A stretch of DNA of 9,066 bases from the NCBI GenBank assembly GCA_002347185.1, contig DDXK01000050.1:430-9495 (forward strand), given 5' to 3'. The translations under genes and the position numbers were made by a program. Below the pieces are notes generated by a model. It was not told the origin of the DNA. It searched no databases and saw only the letters and a program-made list of their open reading frames with translations. This document shows, one piece after another, positions 3,423 to 9,066 of this stretch (position 1 is its first letter; every line of letters begins with the position of its first letter). This stretch comes from Desulfobulbaceae bacterium UBA2262. GTDB lineage: Bacteria; Desulfobacterota; Desulfobulbia; Desulfobulbales; Desulfurivibrionaceae.

Positions 3423-5780
3423 CTAATCTCTTTTTTTCTTGAGCGCCTTCCAGACCGGCCCCTTGGCCGTATCGACGATCTCGATCCCCTTTCTGGCCAG
3501 CTCGTCGCGCACCCCGTCCGCCTTCCGCCAATCCTTCTCCTTGCGCGCCGCCTCCCGCTCACGGATCAGCCTGTCGATCTCCGGGGCCAGGGGGCATTCC
3601 TCGAGCTTCATGATGTTGAGCACGCTGTTGAGCCTGCGGAGCGCCTCCAGGATATAATCCTTCTGTTCGCGGTCGAGGTGGCCTTCGTTGAGGATGGGAT
3701 TGGTCTTTTTGACAAAATCGAACAGGGCGGCAAAGACCCTGGCCACATTCATGTCGTCGTCCAGCGCCGTGGCGATCCGTTCTTCCATGTCGCTCAGATA
3801 GGCGGCCACCTTGGGATGCGGCAGGCCCGGCGGCAGACAGAGCAGCTTGGCCACGAAGTCGTCGAGCCTTTTCAGGTTTTTGCGGGCCGCGTCCAGGCTG
3901 CGGAAGGAAAAGTTGATCGGCTTGCGGTAATGGGTGCGGATCAGGAAATAGCGCACCTCGCGGCCAGAGTAGCCCCTGGCCAGCACGTCGCGCAGGGTGA
4001 CTATGTTCTGGTTGTCGGCGGACATCTTCTTGCCGTCCATCAACAGCAGCTCGCTGTGCAGCCAGAAACGGGCCAGAGGCTTGCCGGTGAGCGACTCGGC
4101 AATGGCGTTCTCGTTTTCGTGATGGGGAAAGAGCAGATCGCGGCCGCTGGTATGGATATCCATGGTTTCGCCGAGATAGCGCAGGGTCATGGCGGCGCAC
4201 TCGATATGCCAGCCCGGCCGCATGTTGCCCCAGTCGGTTTTAAAGAAGATGCCGCTCTTGAGTTCGGCCAGGGTGGAGCGCTTGAGCAGGGTGAAGTCCA
4301 CCGGGCTTTCCTTCTCGTAATCGTCCAGATCAACGGTCCTTCCCACCTGGATCTTGCTCAGATCCACGCCGGAGAGCCGGCCGTACTTGGAAAACTTCGA
4401 GATGTCGAAATAGAGGGAGCCATGCTTCTCGTAGGCGCAGCCCTTGGCCATGAGCTGGCCCGCCATCTCGATCATCTCCTCGACATGCTCCGAGGCCTTG
4501 GGATAGCCGCTGGCCTCCAGCACCCCCAGAGTGGCGATATCCTTCTTGAACTCCTCGATATAACGGCCGGTGAATTCTGTAAGCTCCAGCTTCTCTTTCT
4601 CGGCCCCCCTGATGGTATTGTCGTCGAGATCGGTGAAGTTCATGTAAAATTCCACCCGATGCCCCTTCAGAACCAGCACCCGGTGCAGGAGGTCCGAGAA
4701 GATGAAGCGCCGGCAATGGGCGAGGGTGGCGAGCTCGTGCGCCGTGGGGCCGCAGGCGTAGAAGGTGACCTTGTCCGGGGACTGCGGCCGGAAGACCTCC
4801 TTTTTCTTGGAGAGGGTGTTGAATAGGCGCAGATCGGCTTCCTTGCTCTCCACCTCGACCTGCCTGGTGAAGAGTTCGGTGCTCAGATACTTTTCGCCGC
4901 CGTCCGGGAAGATGACCACCACCACCCCTTCCTTCACCTGCGCGGCCTGGGTGAGCGCCGCGCTCATGGCGGCACCCGAGCTCATCCCCACAAAAAGTCC
5001 CTCCTTGTGCGCGAGCAGGCGGGCGGTTTTGAAGCCCTCCTCGTCCGGGATGTTGATGATCTGATAGGGGAGTTTTTTGTCGAAGATCCCCGGGGTGTAG
5101 GACTCCTTCATGTTCTTGAGCCCCTGGAGCTTGTGGCCGAGAAAGGGCTCCACCGCCGTGATCCGAACCTCGGGATGGAATTCCTGGAAATATTTGCACA
5201 GCCCCATGGCCGTGCCGGAGGTGCCGAGGGTCGCGACGATGTCCGTCACCCTGCCGGCGGTCTGCTCCCAGATTTCCGGGCCGGTGCTCTTGTAATGGGC
5301 CTGCCAGTTGGCTTCGTTGTTGAACTGGTCGGCGAGGAAATAGCGGTCCGGGTATTCGCGGGCCAGGGCGTAGGCCTGTTCGATGGCGCCGTCGGTGCCG
5401 CGCTTGCCGGGGGTGAGGAGGATCTCGGCGCCAAAGGCCTCCATGATCTTCCGCCGCTCGATGCTGGCGGACTCCGGCATGATGAGCTGGCACTTATAGC
5501 CCTTGACCGCGCAGACCATGGCGAGGCCGATACCGGTGTTGCCGCTGGTCGCCTCCAAAACGATCTTGTCCGGGGTCAGCTCGCCGCTGGCCTCGGCGGT
5601 TTCGATCATGTTCAGGGCGACCCGGTCCTTGATGGAGCCGGCAGGATTGAAGGCCTCGACCTTGGCATAGATCAACACCTTTTTGAAGGGATTGAGGCGC
5701 TTGATCGGGATGAGCGGGGTATTGCCGATCATATCGAGGATGGAACCGACAGACGGGACCTGACTCTTTGCTTTCACCAT
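3423..5780 (-). CDS. cysteine synthase / cysteinyl-tRNA-synthetase-like fusion protein
   Basis: A 785-residue cytoplasmic fusion. Residues 8-305 are a fold-type II PLP cysteine synthase (O-acetylserine or O-phosphoserine plus sulfide to cysteine): Schiff-base K51 in NPAGSIKDR, TSGNTG (78-83), phosphate loop GTSGT (186-190), SSGAA (267-271) and FPDGGEKYLST (291-301). Residues 317-785 are a full-length class I cysteinyl-tRNA synthetase homologue, including the DALR and C-terminal regions. Zinc and cysteine ligands are kept: C343 in CGPT, C528 in WHIEC, H553 and E557 in FPHHENE, plus NFTD. The catalytic signatures are not: HIGH reads TLAH (352-355) and KMSKS reads KMSAD (585-589). KIIKR reads NTIRG. 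ATG 5780 is preceded by AAGGTGG and gives the normal CysK start; the frame stays open upstream, but only into non-coding DNA and dsrP. The cysteine synthase half is very likely active. Whether the second half charges tRNA is doubtful. Confidence 0.93.
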   Translation of the reverse strand: MVKAKSQVPSVGSILDMIGNTPLIPIKRLNPFKKVLIYAKVEAFNPAGSIKDRVALNMIETAEASGELTPDKIVLEATSGNTGIGLAMVCAVKGYKCQLIMPESASIERRKIMEAFGAEILLTPGKRGTDGAIEQAYALAREYPDRYFLADQFNNEANWQAHYKSTGPEIWEQTAGRVTDIVATLGTSGTAMGLCKYFQEFHPEVRITAVEPFLGHKLQGLKNMKESYTPGIFDKKLPYQIINIPDEEGFKTARLLAHKEGLFVGMSSGAAMSAALTQAAQVKEGVVVVIFPDGGEKYLSTELFTRQVEVESKEADLRLFNTLSKKKEVFRPQSPDKVTFYACGPTAHELATLAHCRRFIFSDLLHRVLVLKGHRVEFYMNFTDLDDNTIRGAEKEKLELTEFTGRYIEEFKKDIATLGVLEASGYPKASEHVEEMIEMAGQLMAKGCAYEKHGSLYFDISKFSKYGRLSGVDLSKIQVGRTVDLDDYEKESPVDFTLLKRSTLAELKSGIFFKTDWGNMRPGWHIECAAMTLRYLGETMDIHTSGRDLLFPHHENENAIAESLTGKPLARFWLHSELLLMDGKKMSADNQNIVTLRDVLARGYSGREVRYFLIRTHYRKPINFSFRSLDAARKNLKRLDDFVAKLLCLPPGLPHPKVAAYLSDMEERIATALDDDMNVARVFAALFDFVKKTNPILNEGHLDREQKDYILEALRRLNSVLNIMKLEECPLAPEIDRLIREREAARKEKDWRKADGVRDELARKGIEIVDTAKGPVWKALKKKRD

Positions 5781-5870
5781 ATTCGCCAACCCACCTTTTT
5801 CTCTCTCATCTCGAAAGCCCAACCGAGGCCCGGCCGCCTGAATGCCTGGCTGTGCAGGCCCAGTCCGCAA

Positions 5871-5898
5871 AATACAACAAAGTTTTCGGCAAATGCAA
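5871..5898 (-). promoter_or_regulatory. candidate promoter of the cysteine synthase fusion gene
   Basis: On the minus strand, TTGCAT (5893-5898) and TGTATT (5871-5876) are separated by 16 bases, about 90 bases before ATG 5780. A separate promoter is expected because a terminator closes the dsr operon at 5956-5996. Both boxes are only partial consensus matches. Confidence 0.3.
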
Positions 5899-5955
5899 GG
5901 CAATAAGCGCCAGCAGGCCCGAGGGCAGGCGGGATGGCGACTCCGGCTGGCAAAC

Positions 5956-5996
5956 AAAAAAAGCAAGCCCCCTCTGCCAGGAGAGGAGGCTTGCTT
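5956..5996 (-). terminator. intrinsic terminator of the dsr operon
   Basis: AAGCAAGCCCCCTCT (5961-5975) pairs with AGAGGAGGCTTGCTT (5982-5996), 15 bp with one mismatch and a GCCAGG loop. On the minus strand a run of seven T follows. It lies 28 bases after the dsrP stop and separates the dsr transcript from the downstream fusion gene. Confidence 0.88.
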
Positions 5997-6024
5997 GCAT
6001 GAGGCAGAACAGGAGAAGAGACGT

Positions 6025-7194
6025 TTAGGCTTCCTTCTCCAGCTTGACGCTGATCGCCACCTTGTAGAGGATGGAGAGGATGAAGAAGCCGGTGGCCCAG
6101 ATGGCGGCGGTGATGCCCAGCTCCTGCACCGAGGGGTAATACTCGGTGACCTGATCGAGCATGTTGGGGACAAAGCCGCCCAGCACCAGGCCGAGACCCT
6201 TGTCGATCCAGAAGGCGACGAAGATCAGCAGGCAGGAAAGCACCAGCAGGCCATCGGACTGCTTGGCCCTGGAGACGAAGATCAGGGCGATGCCGGCCAG
6301 CCCCATGACCACCGAGGCGCGCATGAAGGGTACCAGGTTGTTGTATACCTGATCACCATGACCAAGGCCCCAGAAGAGATAGTCCAGGGTGTGCATGTGG
6401 CCCGGCATCTGGCTGTAGTAGGCGACAAAGAACTCACAGCCCAGGAAGAAGAAGTTGATCAGGGCCGCATAGCCGATGATGGTCACCAGCTTGTCCTGTG
6501 CCTCGCGACCGATGTCGAACTTGGTGGTCCGCTTCAGGATCATGGCGATGATCATCAGCAGGGCCGGACCGGCGGCAAAGGCGGAGGCGAGAAAGCGCGG
6601 GGCCAGGATGGCGGTGAGCCAGAAATGGCGGCCGGGCAGACCGCAGTACAGAAAAGCGGTGACGGTATGGATGCTGATTGCCCAGGGAATGGAAAGGTAG
6701 ATGAAGGGCTTGATCCACTTGGGATACTTGACGCCCTTGTACTCGGACTGGAGCACCACCCAGCCGCAGAGCACGTTCAGGACCAGATAGCCGTTCAGCA
6801 CGATCATATCCCAGAAGAGCATGGAATTGGGGGTCGGATGCAGCATCACGTTCAGGGCGCGCATGGGCTGGCCCAGGTCGGCGATGATGAACATCAGACA
6901 CATGGCGATGGCGGCGATGGCCATGAACTCACCCAGGATGACGATGCGACCAAAGGCCTTGTAGTTATGGAGATAATAGGGCAGGACCAGCATCAGACCA
7001 CCGGCGGCAACGCCGACCAGGAAGGTGAACTGGGAAATATAGACGCCCCAGGTCACGTCCCGGCTCATGCCGGTGATGCCCAGACCGTAGTTGAACTGCT
7101 GGGCGTAAAACATCCCGCCCGCCCCCATTATGGAGAGCAGGAAGAGCATCCATACCCAGTATCCCGTGCTTCCTTTTAATGCTTTTTCGATCAT
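6025..7194 (-). CDS. dsrP: DsrP, NrfD-family membrane subunit of the DsrMKJOP complex
   Basis: A 389-residue polytopic inner-membrane protein of the NrfD/PsrC family, which exchanges electrons with the menaquinone pool inside DsrMKJOP. About ten hydrophobic helices are visible, near 11-31, 50-74, 83-106, 125-147, 162-184, 200-220, 236-260, 287-308, 314-336 and 359-381. Family features include GLMLVLPYYL in helix 2, MFIIADLGQP-R after helix 3, and IPWAISIHTVTAFLYCGLPGR in and after helix 5. There is no haem-binding signature and no cleavable signal. The length is normal. ATG 7194 has AGGTGA six bases upstream and follows the dsrO stop by 11 bases. It is the last gene of the operon, before a strong terminator. 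Position and family together make the assignment secure. Confidence 0.95.
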   Translation of the reverse strand: MIEKALKGSTGYWVWMLFLLSIMGAGGMFYAQQFNYGLGITGMSRDVTWGVYISQFTFLVGVAAGGLMLVLPYYLHNYKAFGRIVILGEFMAIAAIAMCLMFIIADLGQPMRALNVMLHPTPNSMLFWDMIVLNGYLVLNVLCGWVVLQSEYKGVKYPKWIKPFIYLSIPWAISIHTVTAFLYCGLPGRHFWLTAILAPRFLASAFAAGPALLMIIAMILKRTTKFDIGREAQDKLVTIIGYAALINFFFLGCEFFVAYYSQMPGHMHTLDYLFWGLGHGDQVYNNLVPFMRASVVMGLAGIALIFVSRAKQSDGLLVLSCLLIFVAFWIDKGLGLVLGGFVPNMLDQVTEYYPSVQELGITAAIWATGFFILSILYKVAISVKLEKEA

Positions 7195-7205
7195 GATCGT
7201 TCACC

Positions 7206-8021
7206 TCAAATAATATAGAAGAGGGACGGATGGGTCCCTGCGGAAGGCTTCCGCTGGATGGTGAAGTTGGCCTTCAGCACCTGGCTGACCTCGGAATGGG
7301 GGTCGTTGAGATCCCCGAAGACCAGGGCCTTGCTTTGGGCCGCGGCCTCGACGCAGGCGGGGAGCTGGCCGATGGCCAAGCGCTCGGTGCAGAAGTTGCA
7401 CTTTTCGACGACACCGCGCATGCGGGTGGGGAACTTCGGGTTCTCCGCCTTGATGAAGGGATTGCCGTTTTCATCCTTTCCGCGCGGGTCGCGCCAGTTG
7501 AAGCTCCGGGCGCCGTAAGGGCAGGCGGCCATGCAGAAGCGGCAGCCAATGCAGCGATGGTAATCCATGGCCACGATGCCGTCCTTCTTCTTGTAGGTTG
7601 CCTTGGTGGGGCAGGCCCGCACGCAGGGCGGCTTCTCGCAGTGGTTGCAGAGCACCATGATCGGCAGCTCCTGCACGTAGTCCGGGCGCTTGTCCTGGCT
7701 GTGCTCGGGGAAGGCATTCGGATACTTCTCGACCCAGAGCCACTTGATCTCATCCTTGGCATTGCCGAAGTCAGGGACGTTGTGCACGGTATGGCAGGCA
7801 GAGATGCACTGGTTTGCCAGCTCGGGGTTCTCGGCGAATTTCTTCACATCGACGACCATGCCCCAGCGGGTGCCGCTCGGCGCCGCAGCCTCGCCGTGTC
7901 CGCCGCCCGAGGAGGCCAGCGCCTCGCCCTTCAGCAGCATGTTGAACGCCGAAGGGGCGCCAATGCCGGCAATGGCGGTCAAGCCGGCAACCTTCAGAAA
8001 ATTTCTTCTTTTGCTATCCAT
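7206..8021 (-). CDS. dsrO: DsrO, periplasmic Tat-exported iron-sulfur subunit
   Basis: A 271-residue ferredoxin-like subunit that passes electrons between the DsrJ haems and DsrP on the periplasmic side. The N-terminus is a twin-arginine signal, SKRRNFLKVAG (R5, R6), with probable cleavage near residue 36, so it should be exported folded. Cysteine groups: C72 and C76; C125, C128, C133 and C137; C157, C160, C163 and C167; C208, C211 and C223. Compared with the four-cluster NrfC/PsrB pattern, the first two cysteines of motif I and the last of motif IV are missing (ACVEAAA instead of ACVEAC). This predicts three [4Fe-4S] clusters rather than four. ATG 8021 comes one base after the dsrJ stop, with GGAGG inside the dsrJ end, so translation is probably coupled. 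Confidence 0.95.
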   Translation of the reverse strand: MDSKRRNFLKVAGLTAIAGIGAPSAFNMLLKGEALASSGGGHGEAAAPSGTRWGMVVDVKKFAENPELANQCISACHTVHNVPDFGNAKDEIKWLWVEKYPNAFPEHSQDKRPDYVQELPIMVLCNHCEKPPCVRACPTKATYKKKDGIVAMDYHRCIGCRFCMAACPYGARSFNWRDPRGKDENGNPFIKAENPKFPTRMRGVVEKCNFCTERLAIGQLPACVEAAAQSKALVFGDLNDPHSEVSQVLKANFTIQRKPSAGTHPSLFYII

Positions 8022-8022
8022 C

Positions 8023-8424
8023 TTACATCGCCTCCTTCGGCTGGATGTGACAATCCCAACAGTAAGGTTTCACGGCTGCGTATTCGTGGCACTCGTCACA
8101 GAATTTCTTCTTGCTGGTGTGACAGTTCATACAGCCGTTCTGCAGGCTCCGCACATAGGCGGTGCCGTTGGCCGTATGGCCGACGCGCTTGGGATCGTTG
8201 CGCTCCATGTCGGCGTCTTCCCGCAGAATATCGTCACGCCACTGGTTGAGCAGCAGCATATGGGTTTCCCGCATATACTGGGTCGGCTCAACACACTCCG
8301 TGTAATCCTTTGGTTTTTCCGGTTTCGGGGTTTTGCTGGCATTCCCAAGCTGCAACCAGATCGGGGATGTCATGAGGCCCAAGAATATGATCAACGCAGG
8401 TATGATTCTTCCTTTCCCGTACAT
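8023..8424 (-). CDS. dsrJ: DsrJ, periplasmic triheme cytochrome c subunit
   Basis: A 133-residue membrane-anchored cytochrome c of DsrMKJOP. One hydrophobic segment (about 7-26) acts as an uncleaved anchor or signal. Three haem motifs follow near the C-terminus: CMNCH (98-102), CDECH (109-113) and CWDCH (122-126). C44 in TECVEP corresponds to the conserved cysteine that ligates one unusual haem in DsrJ of Allochromatium; here that is inferred from position. I chose ATG 8424 because GGAAGGG lies about 8 bases before it. An in-frame GTG at 8433 overlaps the dsrK stop but has the purine stretch directly against it. The gap to dsrK is five bases, and one base separates it from dsrO. The role is a periplasmic redox relay; its physiological partner is not settled in general. 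Confidence 0.94.
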   Translation of the reverse strand: MYGKGRIIPALIIFLGLMTSPIWLQLGNASKTPKPEKPKDYTECVEPTQYMRETHMLLLNQWRDDILREDADMERNDPKRVGHTANGTAYVRSLQNGCMNCHTSKKKFCDECHEYAAVKPYCWDCHIQPKEAM

Positions 8425-8429
8425 GGTTA

Positions 8430-9066
8430 TCACCCTTCCATTCCTGCAAGCGGCTCGAAGCGAAGGCCCGATTCACGCTCTTTTTCACCATCCATGATCA
8501 GGGCGTTGCCGACAAGCTCGGACAAGCCGCAGACCGTAACGTCAGGAGTCCAGTAGTTCATCAGACTCGTCAAGGTGGCGCGGTCGATGGCGCAGACGCA
8601 GGCCAGGGTATCGACCTGATGCCTGTCGCGCACGTACTTGACCGCGTTGGCCCTCGGAAAGCCTGCCCGCATCCGCAGCTCCATGATCTCATCCGTGTTG
8701 AGGCCGGTGCCGCTGCCGCAGCAGAAGGTGGCTTCGCGGATGGTATTCTCCGGCATCTCGAAGAAGTTGTTGGCCACGTTGTTCAGCACGTAGCGCGGCT
8801 CGTCGAGCAGGCCCATGGCCCGGGCGGTGTTACAGGAGTCGTGCCAGGTGATCCGGCGATGATCGTTGCGGCTCTTGTCGAGCTTCAGCTTGCCGTGCTT
8901 GATCAGATCGGCGGTGAACTCGCTGATGTGGATCATCTTGGTGGAGGCCGCATTGTCGAAGCGGGTGCCGGTGATCGGGGAGGTGGGAACCTCCAGGAAG
9001 TCGGCGGGGCCGTTCATGGTCTCCATGTACTGGTGCAGCACGCGCCACATATGGCCGCACTCGCCG
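8430..9066 (-). CDS. dsrK: DsrK, HdrD-like iron-sulfur subunit (5' end cut by window)
   Basis: The C-terminal 211 residues of the cytoplasmic catalytic-type subunit of DsrMKJOP, related to heterodisulfide reductase HdrD and thought to act on the DsrC trisulfide. The two CCG domains are represented by the tail of the first (GECGH at the window edge) and by the second: HDSCNTARAMG, then CCGSGTGLN, then LACVCAID. These normally bind a noncubane [4Fe-4S] cluster. The final element reads CVC rather than the generic CXXC of HdrB/D proteins, which may be normal for DsrK. The N-terminal ferredoxin domain is outside the window. The stop at 8430-8432 lies five bases before the chosen dsrJ start. dsrM is expected immediately upstream, beyond the right edge. 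Confidence 0.93.
   Translation of the reverse strand, partial: GECGHMWRVLHQYMETMNGPADFLEVPTSPITGTRFDNAASTKMIHISEFTADLIKHGKLKLDKSRNDHRRITWHDSCNTARAMGLLDEPRYVLNNVANNFFEMPENTIREATFCCGSGTGLNTDEIMELRMRAGFPRANAVKYVRDRHQVDTLACVCAIDRATLTSLMNYWTPDVTVCGLSELVGNALIMDGEKERESGLRFEPLAGMEG

Noticed and set aside
3678..5906. Long plus-strand frames opposite the cysteine synthase fusion (for example 3678-4826 and 5007-5906)
   Set aside because: They are antisense mirrors of a GC-rich coding gene, with no family resemblance and no ribosome binding sites.
5781..6173. Upstream extension of the cysteine synthase fusion by 131 codons
   Set aside because: It would run through the dsr terminator and into the 3' end of dsrP in the wrong frame. 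The CysK family starts at ATG 5780.
5842..7179. 445-codon plus-strand frame opposite dsrP
   Set aside because: It has a Gly/Asp/His/Gln-rich composition typical of the reverse complement of a membrane-protein gene. dsrP is unmistakable on the other strand.
8425..8433. GTG 8433 as the dsrJ start
   Set aside because: Its only purine-rich stretch touches the start codon. ATG 8424 has proper spacing.
7230..8556. Plus-strand frames opposite dsrO, dsrJ and dsrK
   Set aside because: They are antisense to clearly recognised genes and lack any domain.
1..9066. CRISPR array, rRNA, intact insertion sequence or origin
   Set aside because: No regularly spaced repeats, rRNA segments, transposase frame or origin-type box clusters were seen on either strand.

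Overview
The window looks like a chromosomal segment of a sulfur-metabolising deltaproteobacterium (Desulfobacterota), most like the Desulfobulbaceae. The main evidence is a run of dsrK, dsrJ, dsrO and dsrP, which encode the membrane complex that links the quinone pool to dissimilatory sulfite reduction. The flanking genes are GC-rich. The accessory patch at about 1830-3270 is visibly more AT-rich.

Layout from left to right. (1) 1-969, minus: the N-terminal part of a Lon-type AAA+ protease, cut by the window edge. It lacks the usual N-terminal LON domain and has a complete response-regulator receiver domain inserted just before the Walker A motif. (2) 970-1319: a divergent regulatory region with a perfect 7-3-7 palindrome, an AT-rich 7-3-7 palindrome and a sigma-54-like -24/-12 element. 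It faces a 56-residue small protein gene (1320-1490), which is followed by a strong hairpin terminator. (3) 1832-3034: a decayed accessory module made of a truncated type I methylase start (hsdM), a KilA-N paralogue remnant with an internal deletion, an apparently intact KilA-N-domain gene, and the first codons of a translationally coupled but truncated gene. (4) 3275-3351, minus: tRNA-Arg(TCT) with encoded CCA, its own promoter and a downstream hairpin. The decayed module lies on its 3' side. (5) 3423-5780, minus: one 785-codon gene fusing a PLP cysteine synthase to a full-length cysteinyl-tRNA-synthetase-like half. (6) 5956-9066, minus: dsrK (5' partial)-dsrJ-dsrO-dsrP, tightly spaced and closed by a strong terminator.

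The most notable point is the CysK-CysRS fusion. Its synthetase half keeps the residues expected to bind zinc and cysteine. The HIGH motif reads TLAH, KMSKS reads KMSAD, and the lysines linked to persulfide synthesis in other CysRS enzymes are missing. This suggests a repurposed cysteine-binding or cysteine-activating module rather than an ordinary synthetase. Second is the receiver-Lon fusion, which implies a phosphorylation-gated protease, next to a putative sigma-54-controlled small gene.

The dsr genes form one transcription unit. The fusion gene sits just downstream of their terminator and probably has its own promoter. A functional link (sulfide made by dissimilatory sulfite reduction feeding cysteine synthase) is plausible from the chemistry, but position alone does not prove it.
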